Source of the DNA: Microbacterium oryzae
GTDB lineage: Bacteria; Actinomycetota; Actinomycetes; Actinomycetales; Microbacteriaceae
DNA length: 64,000 nt
Assembly (NCBI RefSeq): GCF_009735645.1
Contig: NZ_CP032550.1
Location: 2,604,001 to 2,668,000 of the forward strand
Direction of reading: 5' to 3'
In this document: positions 43,196-51,341 of the stretch, in pieces
Numbering within the stretch: the first letter of the stretch is position 1
Layout: every line of letters starts with the position of its first letter
The notes under the pieces: model-generated
What the model was told of the DNA's origin: nothing
What the model saw: the letters and a program-made list of their open reading frames with translations, nothing else
Database searches by the model: none
Made by a program: the position numbers and the translations under genes

Positions 43196-45109
43196 TTACG
43201 CGTGCGTGCGCCGGCGCAGCGCGACGAGCAGCGCGCCGCCGAGGACGAGCACGCCGGCGCCGCCCGCGAGCAGGCCGGTCATGTCGCCGTCGGTGGGGAT
43301 CAGCTCCCGGTCGGGCTCGCGCGTGGGCGGCGTCGACGGCTGCGGCTGGGCGGTCGGCTCAGCCGTCGGCTGGGCGGTCGGCTCGACCGTCGGCTGGGCG
43401 GTCGGCTGGGCCGTGGGCTCCGCGGTGGGCTCCGGTGTCGGCGACGGTGCCGGCTCCTCGACCGCCACCGCGCGGCCGAGCGGAGCCGGGTCGACGACAT
43501 CCAGCGCCGCGAAGTAGTCGACGGTCGCGGAGAGGTCGATGAGGCCGGTGTCGGCGGTGCCGGTGCCCTCGAGGAAGGCGGTGAAGCCGTCGCCGCCCGA
43601 CGAGACGAACGAGTTCGTCGTCACCAGGAAGGTGTCCTCCGGCGCGATCGCCTCGCCCTGGAACGTCATCGACACGACGTGCTCGCCCGCGGGCGCGTCG
43701 TCCAGGTACTCGTAGGCGAGGCCATCCGAGATGCCGAGGTGCAGCTTCGGCCGCTCGTTGCCCGGCTGCCACTGCTGCTCCAGCATCTCCTCGAGCTGCG
43801 CGCCTGTGAGCGTCGTGGTCGTCAGCGTGTTGCCGAAGGGCTGCACGGCCGCGACCTCCTCGTAGGTGACCGTGCCGTCCTCGCCGTAGAGCAGGTCGTC
43901 GCGCAAGCCGCCCGGGTTCATCACCGCGATGTCGGCCGGGGCGCCGCCGTAGTTCTCGTAGTCCGTGGTCGACCACAGGTAGATGTCGGCGACGAGGTTG
44001 CCCATGCTGGACTCCACGCCGCGGTCGTCGCCGGGAGGGTTCCCGCCGCGCAGGATGTCGCCGCTGATCTGCCCGACGACCTCCTGGCCCAGCACGTCGG
44101 CCTCGGCGCTCGCGTCGTCGACGATCCGCTGCACCTCCTCATCGGCGGGGAACTGCGGGACGTCGACCTCCTCGCCGTTCTCGTCCGTCTCCTGGGTCGC
44201 GAGGTCGACGGTCGACCCGGCGATGGAGACGAGCTCGCCCGTGCTCGCATCGACCTGGATGTCGAGGGCGCCGAGCGTCGTGCCGTACTGGTGCGCCGAG
44301 ATGACCGGGCGTCCGTCGACATCGCAGCTGTACAGCTGATGCGTGTGACCCGACACGATCGCGTCGATGTCGGCCGAGGCGCCGCGGATGAGGTCGCCGT
44401 ACTCCGACTGCTCGCCGGGGATCGCGGCGCAGTCCTCGCCGGCCGCGCCCGAGTGCGTCAGCAGGACGATGACGTCGGTGTCACCGGCGATCTCCGCGGC
44501 GACGCGGTTCGCGGCCTCGAGCTGATCGCCGAAGTCGAGCTCCGAGATGCCGGCGGGGCTGACGAGCGTCTCGGTGTCGCTCGTGATGGTGCCGATGAAG
44601 CCGACTCTCACGCCGTCCACCTCTCGGATGGCGTACTCCTGCAGGGCGGGATCGGTCGTGCCGGCTGCATAGACGTTCGCCCCCAGCGCGTAGTCGCCGC
44701 TGCCGTAGCGCGGGATGACCCGATCGCGGAGGTCGGCGAAGCCCTGGTCGAACTCGTGGTTGCCGACCGCGCTGAGGTCGAGCTGTGCGGCAATGAGGGC
44801 GTCGATGGTCGGCTCGTCGTCCTGGATGAAGGACGTGAACGTCGAGGCGCCGATGTTGTCGCCGGCGGACGCGAAGATCGTGTTGGGGTTCTCGGCCTTG
44901 AACTGCGCGACCGCGCCGGCGAGCACCGCGGCGCCGACCTCATCGCCGTTCGCCTCGATTCGGCCGTGGAAGTCGTTGATCGTGAGCACCCGGATGGCCG
45001 TGGTGTCGGGTTCGACGGCGGCGTTCGCTGCCGCGGGGAGGAACGCGAGCGCGCACGCGGCCGTCACGGCCGTCGCGCCCATCGCGCGTCTGGGGGAAGG
45101 AGAAGGCAT
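43196..45109 (-). CDS. Secreted 5'-nucleotidase, paralogue of the neighbouring fusion protein
   Basis: This 637-residue exported UshA-type nucleotidase has a signal peptide (about residues 1-30) and all metal motifs ('VLTINDFHGRI', 'SAGDNIGAS', 'VGNHEFDQG', 'LLTHSG', 'VSGHTHQ'). The catalytic part is colinear with and very similar to residues 590-1120 of the adjacent 1250-residue protein, indicating tandem duplication. It lacks the beta-propeller, and its spacer is a Pro-Thr repeat (PTAEPTAQ units, about 555-590). The C-terminus has a hydrophobic helix and RRR, but the expected sorting motif reads LIPTDGD, without the Thr-Gly pair, so sortase attachment is doubtful. It may stay membrane-bound through the helix. 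Confidence 0.9.
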   Translation of the reverse strand: MPSPSPRRAMGATAVTAACALAFLPAAANAAVEPDTTAIRVLTINDFHGRIEANGDEVGAAVLAGAVAQFKAENPNTIFASAGDNIGASTFTSFIQDDEPTIDALIAAQLDLSAVGNHEFDQGFADLRDRVIPRYGSGDYALGANVYAAGTTDPALQEYAIREVDGVRVGFIGTITSDTETLVSPAGISELDFGDQLEAANRVAAEIAGDTDVIVLLTHSGAAGEDCAAIPGEQSEYGDLIRGASADIDAIVSGHTHQLYSCDVDGRPVISAHQYGTTLGALDIQVDASTGELVSIAGSTVDLATQETDENGEEVDVPQFPADEEVQRIVDDASAEADVLGQEVVGQISGDILRGGNPPGDDRGVESSMGNLVADIYLWSTTDYENYGGAPADIAVMNPGGLRDDLLYGEDGTVTYEEVAAVQPFGNTLTTTTLTGAQLEEMLEQQWQPGNERPKLHLGISDGLAYEYLDDAPAGEHVVSMTFQGEAIAPEDTFLVTTNSFVSSGGDGFTAFLEGTGTADTGLIDLSATVDYFAALDVVDPAPLGRAVAVEEPAPSPTPEPTAEPTAQPTAQPTVEPTAQPTAEPTAQPQPSTPPTREPDRELIPTDGDMTGLLAGGAGVLVLGGALLVALRRRTHA

Positions 45110-45229
45110 CGTCGTCCTCTGCTCGGGGGTCGGGGATGGCGCCGCAGCGCACGAGCACCATCCTGCCCACTCCCGGGCGCTTTGGGGAGGGCGACTTCGC
45201 GCGCTGACCCCTTCGGCCAGCGAAGCCGG

Positions 45230-45994
45230 TCAGCGGGCGGCGAGGCCGGCGGCATAGCCCTCGGCGTACGCCTCGTCGGCACCGAGGCGGAACATGTCGC
45301 GCTCGACGGTGCGGACGATCGAGCGGGCGCCGGGCAGATCGAGCTCGCCCACGAGATCCGCCCGGCCGCGCACGACGGCGACGGGGAGCCCGGTCGCCTT
45401 GCCCTTGACGAGATCCGCCGCCGCGCACAGCTCATCGGCGACGCACGGGAGGGTCACCACGAGCGGACGGCCCTGGGCGTCGACCTGGCCGCGCAGATCC
45501 TCGAAGACGTGCACGCCGCCCGCGCCGATGGCGTGATCGGTCTGTCCGTCGCGCCACGCGCGCCCGAGGGTGTCGGAGATCAGCACGCCGACCCGCACGC
45601 CGAAGCGCTCGCGCAGCGCGGCCGCCAGGGCCCGCGCCGAGGCGTCGGGGTCGTCAGGCAGCAGCAGGACCGTGCCCTCGGGAGTGTTCGAGGCATCCAC
45701 GCCCGCCGCCGCGGAGACGATGCCGAGTCGGTTCTCCACGATCCGCGTCGTATGCCCCGAGGGGGATGTCCGCGAGGCGACGACGCGGACCGTCTCCCGG
45801 GTGATGGCCTCCTCGCGGTCGTCGGCGATCACGAAGCGACCCTCGGCCTTCGAGACGATCTTGCTCGTCACGACGAGGATGTCGCCATCCGCCACCGCCT
45901 CGTGCGACGACGCGAGAGCATCGCCCACGATCGCGCGCAGGTCGTCCCCCGAGCGCACCTCGCCGATGCCCTCGAGGGCCCAGACCTGGAGCAC
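45230..45994 (-). CDS. cofE: Coenzyme F420-0:L-glutamate ligase
   Basis: This 254-residue enzyme adds gamma-linked L-glutamate to F420-0 with GTP. It shows the CofE hallmarks '[17 protein letters not shown]', '[18 protein letters not shown]' and '[17 protein letters not shown]' with 'RADLVGE'. It corresponds to the N-terminal half of mycobacterial FbiB; the C-terminal nitroreductase-like half is absent. No other F420 gene lies nearby. The start GTG/ATG at 45994 is 6 bp after the stop of the upstream GNAT gene, so the two are probably co-transcribed. Confidence 0.92.
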   Translation of the reverse strand: MLQVWALEGIGEVRSGDDLRAIVGDALASSHEAVADGDILVVTSKIVSKAEGRFVIADDREEAITRETVRVVASRTSPSGHTTRIVENRLGIVSAAAGVDASNTPEGTVLLLPDDPDASARALAAALRERFGVRVGVLISDTLGRAWRDGQTDHAIGAGGVHVFEDLRGQVDAQGRPLVVTLPCVADELCAAADLVKGKATGLPVAVVRGRADLVGELDLPGARSIVRTVERDMFRLGADEAYAEGYAAGLAAR

Positions 45995-46000
45995 GCCGGA

Positions 46001-46507
46001 TCAGCGCGAGTAGCGCACCTCGGTGAGGGTCTCACCGAGGAACGGCTCTTCGCGGCGTGCGCCGTCCAGGCGGAGGTTGCGCTTCTCGTAGAAGTCCCGC
46101 GCGCCGGGGTAGCGCTCGGCGAGCCACAGGTAGAGGGGCTCGTCGGGCTCGACGACGGCGTCGAAGAGGGCGCGGCCGATGCCCTTCCGGTGCCAGGAGT
46201 CCAGCAGGTAGACGAAGTAGAGCTCGCGGGGAGCGGGGGCGTCCGCGTCGCGGGCGGGACCCGAGCCGGCGAAGCCGATGATCTCGCCGTCGACGAGGGC
46301 GGCGGCCATCCGGTACTCGGGGCCGAGCGCGGTGTAGTGGGTCCACAGCTCCGCGAGGCGGCGCGGCGAGACGTTCTCGAGCGTCGCCGTGCTGATGAGC
46401 TGGTCGTAGGTCTCGTGCCAGACCTTGGCGTGCACCCGTCCGAGCGCCTCGACGTCGACGTCGCGAACGGGCCGGATGAGCACTTCGGTGTGCGTGTGGG
46501 GGGACAT
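46001..46507 (-). CDS. GNAT family N-acetyltransferase
   Basis: This 168-residue GNAT protein has an N-terminal strand 'VLIRPVRDVDVEALGRVHAK', central beta strands 'GEIIGFAGSGP' and 'LYFVYLLDSWHRKGIGRALF', the latter with the RxxGxG acetyl-CoA pyrophosphate loop, and the C-terminal 'ARDFYEKRNLRLDG'. The acceptor substrate is unknown. TACTCT on the minus strand (46519-46514) lies six bases before the ATG, so the transcript is probably leaderless and continues into cofE 6 bp downstream. Confidence 0.87.
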   Translation of the reverse strand: MSPHTHTEVLIRPVRDVDVEALGRVHAKVWHETYDQLISTATLENVSPRRLAELWTHYTALGPEYRMAAALVDGEIIGFAGSGPARDADAPAPRELYFVYLLDSWHRKGIGRALFDAVVEPDEPLYLWLAERYPGARDFYEKRNLRLDGARREEPFLGETLTEVRYSR

Positions 46508-46629
46508 GCCGTCAGAGTACGCGCGCCCCGAGACGGGGCGAAATCGAGCCGTCTCGGATGGCCCGGGGCGTTGTGCGACGTCGACAAGCGTCCCGAGGCT
46601 GCGGCTCGCGAGGGGTAGCGTCTGCCCTC

Positions 46630-47184
46630 GTGAACGTCTTCTGGCGAACCCTCCTCGTGATGCTCCGCGCCCGACTGCGCGCTCGCACCGGACTGCGCCC
46701 CCTCACGGATGTGCACCGCATCCGCGTGCGGGTGCTGCCGACCGACATCGACGTGCTCCGGCACCTGAACAACGGCCGGTACCTGTCGCTGTTCGACCTC
46801 GGTCGCTGGGACATGCTCGAGCGCACGGGCCTCACCCGCATCTTCCGCGGCCGCCGCTGGTACGCGGTCGTCTCGAACGAGACCATCACCTTCCGCCGCT
46901 CGCTGAAGCTCTGGCAGCGCTTCGACCTGGAGACGCGCTGGATCGGACACGACGACCGCGCGCTGTACATGGAGCACCGCGCCGTCGTCGACGGCGAGAT
47001 CCATGCGCGCGCGATCGTCCGCGCGCGCATTCTCGGGCCCGAAGGCCCGGTCTCTCACGACGACCTGTTCCAGGCGGTGGATGTGCCGGAGGGCCTTCCC
47101 GAGGTGGACGACTGGCTGCACGCATGGGCCGAGGCGTCCGCCCTGCCGTCGGCGCGGCGCTCGGCGCCGAGCGTCTGGGAGTGA
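46630..47184 (+). CDS. Acyl-CoA thioesterase-like hot-dog protein (THEM6-like)
   Basis: This 184-residue single hot-dog-domain protein has 'RVRVLPTDIDVLRHLNNGRY', in which the Asp and 'HLNNGRY' match the 4-hydroxybenzoyl-CoA thioesterase/THEM6 group, and 'ETRWIGHDDRALYMEHR' in the second strand pair. It would hydrolyse acyl-CoA or a related thioester; the true substrate is unknown. GTG is the start; TAGCGT ends eight bases upstream. It is divergent from the GNAT-cofE pair. Confidence 0.8.
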   Translation: MNVFWRTLLVMLRARLRARTGLRPLTDVHRIRVRVLPTDIDVLRHLNNGRYLSLFDLGRWDMLERTGLTRIFRGRRWYAVVSNETITFRRSLKLWQRFDLETRWIGHDDRALYMEHRAVVDGEIHARAIVRARILGPEGPVSHDDLFQAVDVPEGLPEVDDWLHAWAEASALPSARRSAPSVWE

Positions 47185-47212
47185 GGCGCTTCGGGGTCCG
47201 GGGCTGAGGCAC

Positions 47213-47286
47213 TTCGGGAGGAGATGTGCCGTCGGGAGGAGATGCTGCTGCGGAAGCATCCTCCCCCGTGCGCATCTCCTCCCGAA
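47213..47286. repeat. Structured inverted/direct repeat of a GGGAGGAGATG motif
   Basis: The outer arms 47213-47229 and 47270-47286 pair at 16 of 17 positions. Inside, CGGGAGGAGATG (also in the left arm at 47215-47226) recurs as a direct repeat at 47233-47244, and that copy can form its own hairpin with AGCATCCTCCC at 47255-47265 (2-nt bulge). The element fills the middle of a 264-bp gap. No known riboswitch class is recognised. Confidence 0.75.
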
Positions 47287-47448
47287 TGCCGCGCCCGACA
47301 CCGGCATGGATGGCGCGACGCCGCGTTCTCATCGGCCGCGCGGGGTGCGCGTGGAAGAATGAAGCAGGCGTGCCCGGGTCGTGGCCTCCCACAGCTCCGC
47401 CGGGCCTCTGGACAGCGTCCGCCGCCCGTTATCGCAACGAGGAGCGAA

Positions 47449-48318
47449 ATGTCCGACACGATCACCGCACCCACCGAGTCCCGCGCGCGCACCCAGCACA
47501 AGCGCCGCTACCTCATGTGCCGTCCCGAGCACTTCACGGTGTCGTACTCCATCAATCCGTGGATGGAGCCGACCCGCCCGACCGACACCGCACGCGCGGT
47601 GCAGCAGTGGCAGACGCTCTACGACACCTACCGCGAGCTGGGCCACGAGGTCGAGCTCATCGACGCCCTGCCGGGCTACCCCGACATGGTCTACACCGCC
47701 AACGGCGGCTTCGTGATCGACGGCGTCGCCTACGCGCCGAGCTTCCGCTTCGTCGAGCGCCAGGGCGAGGCGCCCGCGTTCATCGACTGGTTCCGGGCGA
47801 ACGGCTACGAGACCGTCGTGCCCGAGGAGGTCAACGAGGGCGAGGGTGACTTCCTCCTCGCCGGCGACGTCATCCTCGCCGGCACCGGATTCCGCTCCAC
47901 CGGCGACAGCCACGCCGAGGTCGGCCGCGTCTTCGGCCGCGAGGTCGTGAGCCTCAACCTCGTCGACCCGCGCTTCTATCACCTCGACACCGCTCTCAGC
48001 GTGCTGGACCCCGTTCAGGACGAGACGACCGGGCCGGCGAACATCGCCTACCTGCCGGGCGCCTTCGATGACCGCAGCCGGGCCATCCTCGAGGAGCGCT
48101 TCCCCGACGCCATCCTCGTCTCGGATGAGGACGGCGCGGTGTTCGGCCTGAACTCCGCCAGTGACGGATACAACGTCTTCATCTCTCCGCGCGCGAAGGG
48201 GTTCGAGGCGCAGCTGCGTGAGCGCGGGTACAACCCCGTGCTCATCGACCTGTCCGAGCTGCTCCTCGGCGGCGGCGGCATCAAGTGCTGCACGCTCGAG
48301 CTGCGAGGCGCGAAGTGA
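47449..48318 (+). CDS. DDAH-like guanidino-modifying enzyme (arginine dihydrolase or dimethylargininase)
   Basis: This 289-residue protein of the pentein (amidinotransferase/deiminase) fold has 'YLMCRPEHFTVSYSINPWM' (Asn36), 'DMVYTANGGFVI' (Asn85), 'GEGDFLLAGDVILAG', the catalytic His region 'RFYHLDTALSVL' and the nucleophilic Cys280/Cys281 in 'GGGGIKCCTLELRG'. Annotation as dimethylargininase is usual, but the overlapping rocD gene makes an arginine-to-ornithine dihydrolase equally or more likely. AGGAG precedes the ATG at 47449. In-frame codons extend upstream to 47224, but they run through the repeat element and are not believed. Confidence 0.85.
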   Translation: MSDTITAPTESRARTQHKRRYLMCRPEHFTVSYSINPWMEPTRPTDTARAVQQWQTLYDTYRELGHEVELIDALPGYPDMVYTANGGFVIDGVAYAPSFRFVERQGEAPAFIDWFRANGYETVVPEEVNEGEGDFLLAGDVILAGTGFRSTGDSHAEVGRVFGREVVSLNLVDPRFYHLDTALSVLDPVQDETTGPANIAYLPGAFDDRSRAILEERFPDAILVSDEDGAVFGLNSASDGYNVFISPRAKGFEAQLRERGYNPVLIDLSELLLGGGGIKCCTLELRGAK

Positions 48319-49508
48319 CCGGCGTCGATACCGCGACCGCTTCGCACGTCGCGCACAACTACCATCCGCTGCCCGTCGTCCTCGCGACCGGCGAGGGCGC
48401 GTGGGTGACCGATGTCGAGGGCAAGCGCTACCTCGACATGCTCGCCGGGTACTCGGCGCTGAACTTCGGGCACCGGCATCCGAAGCTCGTCGCCGCCGCG
48501 CAGGAGCAGCTCGAGCGGATCACCCTCACGAGCCGCGCGTTCGAGAACGAACGCCTCGAGGCGTTCGCCACGGCGCTGGCGGATCTCTGCGGCAAGGACC
48601 TCGTGCTGCCCATGAACACGGGCGCGGAGGCCGTCGAGACCGGCATCAAGGTCGCCCGCGCGTGGGGCTACCGCGTGAAGGGCATCGCCGAGGGTCGCGC
48701 GAAGATCGTCGTCGCGCACGGAAACTTCCACGGGCGCACCACCACCATCGTCGGCTTCAGCGACGACCCCGAGGCGCATGACGGCTTCGGCCCGTACGCG
48801 CCGGGGTTCGTGGCGGTGCCGTTCGGCGACGCCGACGCGCTCGCCGCGGCCATCGACGACGACACCGCCGCCGTGCTCATCGAGCCGATCCAGGGCGAGG
48901 CCGGCGTGGTGATCCCCGAGGACGGCTACCTGCGCCGCGTGCGCGAAATCACCCGCGAGCGGAACGTGCTCTTCATCGCCGACGAGATCCAGTCGGGTCT
49001 CGGGCGCGTGGGGGAGACCTTCGCGTGCGACCGCGAGGGCGTCGTTCCCGACGTCTACCTGCTCGGCAAGGCGCTCGGCGGCGGCATCCTGCCGGTCTCG
49101 GCCGTCGTGGCCGACGCCGATGTGCTGGGCGTCATCCGCCCCGGCGAGCACGGCTCGACGTTCGGCGGCAACCCGCTGTCCGCCGCCGTCGCGCACCGCG
49201 TGGTGGAGCTGCTGGCGACCGGCGAGTTCCAGAAGCGCGCGCAGCTGCTCGGCGATCACCTCCGCGAGAAGCTCGAGGGCTTCCTCGGGAACGGCGTCAC
49301 CGCCATCCGCGTCGCCGGTCTGTGGGCGGGGATCGACATCGACCCCGCCGTCGGCACCGGGCGCGAGGTCGCCGAGGCGCTCATGGCGCGCGGCGTGCTC
49401 GTGAAGGACACCCACGGTCAGACGATCCGGATGGCCCCGCCCCTCGTCGTGCGCGCCACCGAGCTGGACTGGGCGCTCGAGCAGCTGCACGTCGTGCTCG
49501 GCCGCTGA
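48315..49508 (+). CDS. rocD: Ornithine--oxo-acid transaminase
   Basis: This 397-residue class III PLP aminotransferase converts ornithine and 2-oxoglutarate into glutamate-5-semialdehyde (in equilibrium with pyrroline-5-carboxylate) and glutamate. Seen are 'YLDMLAGYSALNFGHRHP', 'MNTGAEAVETGIKVAR', 'GNFHGRTTTIVGFSDDP', the Asp-containing 'FIADEIQSGLGRVG' and the PLP lysine in 'LLGKALGGGILPVSA', all typical of RocD. The GTG start overlaps the stop of the preceding enzyme (GTGA), so the two are made together. Its product feeds the second half of PutA encoded at 11.6 kb. Confidence 0.93.
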   Translation: MTGVDTATASHVAHNYHPLPVVLATGEGAWVTDVEGKRYLDMLAGYSALNFGHRHPKLVAAAQEQLERITLTSRAFENERLEAFATALADLCGKDLVLPMNTGAEAVETGIKVARAWGYRVKGIAEGRAKIVVAHGNFHGRTTTIVGFSDDPEAHDGFGPYAPGFVAVPFGDADALAAAIDDDTAAVLIEPIQGEAGVVIPEDGYLRRVREITRERNVLFIADEIQSGLGRVGETFACDREGVVPDVYLLGKALGGGILPVSAVVADADVLGVIRPGEHGSTFGGNPLSAAVAHRVVELLATGEFQKRAQLLGDHLREKLEGFLGNGVTAIRVAGLWAGIDIDPAVGTGREVAEALMARGVLVKDTHGQTIRMAPPLVVRATELDWALEQLHVVLGR

Positions 49509-49590
49509 CGCGAGCGGGGGTCGGCGCGCGCGGGGCAGGGCGCCGCGCGCGGCCGGCCGTCGCGCGGAAAGGCGGCGGTCGACTGAGCCA

Positions 49591-49668
49591 CCAGACGATG
49601 TCGTCTCACCGGCGCGACACGGTATTCCGCGGGATTCCGTGTGCGCTCGGTGAGACGACATCCTCTGG
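49591..49668. repeat. Palindromic intergenic repeat, copy A
   Basis: A 78-bp element with 21-bp terminal inverted repeats (49591-49611 and 49648-49668, 20 of 21 paired). Each arm contains the quasi-palindrome AGACGA-NN-TCGTCT or a near copy. The inner part holds GACACGGTATT. A second copy in the same orientation lies at 51196-51268, on the other side of the MFS gene. Length and structure are like a MITE or a REP/RAYT-type element; no target-site duplication is evident. Confidence 0.85.
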
Positions 49669-49830
49669 CGCGCGCGGATGGCACCGCTCGCGCCGGTTTT
49701 GCCTCGCGCGCGGGGAAGCGTAAGGTTTCTCCTCGGCCCTTTTGAATCGTTTTATGAGAACGGTCACAACCGGGCGTACGGGGGCAGCGCGGCGAACCCC
49801 GCTGCAGTGAGTTCGAGGAAGAGACGACAC
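49669..49830 (+). promoter_or_regulatory. AT-rich upstream region of the MFS gene
   Basis: This 162-bp stretch has no gene. It includes an unusually AT-rich block with TTGAATCGTTTTA at 49742-49754, whose CG-centred A/T-flanked form resembles LacI-family operators, and TGAGAACGGTCACAACC just after it. Ribosome binding sequence GAGGAAGAG lies 8-16 bases before the ATG at 49831. Promoter elements are plausible but not decisive. Confidence 0.35.
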
Positions 49831-51123
49831 ATGGCACGCATCGGTGCGAAGTCGACGACGGGGTGGAAAGCCACCATCTCCGTCGCCATGTCCAATTACA
49901 TCGAGGCCGGATCGATCATCGCGATCGCGACCAGCCTGGCGTTCTGGCAGCAGGAGTTCGGGTTCTCCGACTCCTTCACGGGCGTGCTCGCCGCGCTGAG
50001 CGCGAACGCGTTCGGCGCCGCGATCGGCGCCATCATCGGCGGTCCGCTGTGCGACCGTCTCGGGCGCAAGTTCATCTACACGTACGACCTCATGATCTAC
50101 ATGGCGGGCGTGCTCGTGGCGGCCTTCGCCGTGAACCAGTGGATGCTCCTCGCGGCGTTCATCGTCACCGGCATCGCCGTGGGCGCCGGCGTCCCCGCCT
50201 CCTGGACCTACATCGCCGAGGAGGCGCCCGACGACAAGCGCGCAGCCCACGTCGGCACCGCGCAGCTCGCCTGGTCGATCGGGCCCATGATCGGCTTCCT
50301 TCTCGCGGCGCTCCTCGTGCCGCTCGGCCTGCTCGGGTCGCGCATCATCTTCCTGCACCTCTTCGTCGTGGCGTTCGTCACGTGGTGGATGCGGCAGGGG
50401 CTCGCCGAGTCGAAGCGCTGGAAGGCGTCGCAGGACGACACGACCAAGGTCTCGCTCGGCGGCAAGGGCCTGAAGGCGCTGTTCTCGCGCAAGCAGAACC
50501 TCACCGCGCTGCTGTTCCTCGTCGGCGTCTACGGCTTCTGGAACACCGTCGCCGGCCAGGCGGGCATCTTCATGCCCCGCGTCTACACGGCCGCCGGGCT
50601 CACCGACTCGCAGCAGCAGTTCTTCCTGCAGGCGCTGCTCTGGGGCTTCACCGTGCTCGGCACGTACTTCGGCTTCATGCGCTTCGCCGACCGGATGTCC
50701 CGTCGCGTGCTGTACTTCATCGGCGCGGTCATGGGCATCGCCGGCTGGGTCGTGCTCGTCTACGTCCCCGCATCGACCTTCACGATGCTCGCGTTCGCGG
50801 TGCTGTGGGGCTTCGCCTCGGGCATCGGCGCGCAGGCCTTCTACGGCCTGTGGACCGCCGAGCTCTTCTCGACGCGCTACCGCGCGTCCGCGCAGGGCGT
50901 GCTGTTCTTCGCCGCGCGCGTCATGGTCGGCGTGCTGAGCTACGGCTTCCCGGTCTGGCTGAACAGCATGGGCCTCCACGGCCTCGGCGCGCTGCTCATC
51001 GGCATCCTGTCCGTCGCGCTTCTCGTCGGGACGATCTGGGCGCCCGACACCCAGGGGAAGACGCTCGAGCAGATCGAGGAGGAGCGCTACCGCTCGTCCT
51101 CGCGCGAGAAGCTCACCGTCTGA
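49831..51123 (+). CDS. MFS transporter, sugar-porter-like
   Basis: This 430-residue membrane protein has 11-12 predicted helices and the MFS signature between helices 2 and 3, 'GGPLCDRLGRKFIYTYDLMI', and 'ESKRWKASQ' in the central loop as in sugar/proton symporters. The late 'WTAELFSTRYRASAQGVLFF' matches the sugar-porter motif before helix 11. Substrate unknown; the convergent rhamnose mutarotase gene offers a weak hint. The gene is bracketed by the two palindromic repeat copies and ends in a clear terminator. Confidence 0.87.
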   Translation: MARIGAKSTTGWKATISVAMSNYIEAGSIIAIATSLAFWQQEFGFSDSFTGVLAALSANAFGAAIGAIIGGPLCDRLGRKFIYTYDLMIYMAGVLVAAFAVNQWMLLAAFIVTGIAVGAGVPASWTYIAEEAPDDKRAAHVGTAQLAWSIGPMIGFLLAALLVPLGLLGSRIIFLHLFVVAFVTWWMRQGLAESKRWKASQDDTTKVSLGGKGLKALFSRKQNLTALLFLVGVYGFWNTVAGQAGIFMPRVYTAAGLTDSQQQFFLQALLWGFTVLGTYFGFMRFADRMSRRVLYFIGAVMGIAGWVVLVYVPASTFTMLAFAVLWGFASGIGAQAFYGLWTAELFSTRYRASAQGVLFFAARVMVGVLSYGFPVWLNSMGLHGLGALLIGILSVALLVGTIWAPDTQGKTLEQIEEERYRSSSREKLTV

Positions 51124-51138
51124 GCCGTCCGCACGCGA

Positions 51139-51182
51139 GAAGGCCCCCGCGTCGATCCATCGAGATCGGCGCGGGGGCCTTC
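51139..51182 (+). terminator. Rho-independent terminator of the MFS gene
   Basis: GAAGGCCCCCGCG pairs with CGCGGGGGCCTTC (13 bp), extended by CGAT/ATCG after one mismatch, with an 8-nt loop, and is followed by TTCTTG. It starts 16 bp after the stop codon. Confidence 0.88.
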
Positions 51183-51195
51183 TTCTTGCGTTCAA

Positions 51196-51268
51196 ACGAT
51201 GTCGTCTCGTCGCGGGGACACGGTATTCACGCGCGGATGGTGTCGCCTCGGTGAGACGACATCGTCTG
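51196..51268. repeat. Palindromic intergenic repeat, copy B
   Basis: Homologous to the element at 49591-49668 and in the same orientation. It shares ACGATGTCGTCTC at the left end, GACACGGTATT 21 bp further in, and CTCGGTGAGACGACATC at the right end. Its arms pair perfectly over 13 bp (51196-51208 with 51253-51265); the left arm has diverged more than the right. It follows the MFS terminator and precedes the rhaM stop by about 70 bp. Confidence 0.85.
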
Positions 51269-51341
51269 GCGGTCGAAGGGGGCCGGCCTCACCCGCCCGC
51301 ACCGGCCGCCCCCGCGACCCGGCTCCCGCCCGCCGCGGGTG

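Noticed and set aside
43124..46618. A 1164-codon open frame on the plus strand across the second nucleotidase and cofE
   Set aside because: It covers three well-supported minus-strand genes and has no recognisable domain; its composition is that of a reverse-strand shadow.
47224..47448. 75-codon N-terminal extension of the DDAH-like enzyme
   Set aside because: The extension is in frame but passes through the inverted-repeat element, has no family similarity, and a proper AGGAG-ATG start exists at 47449.
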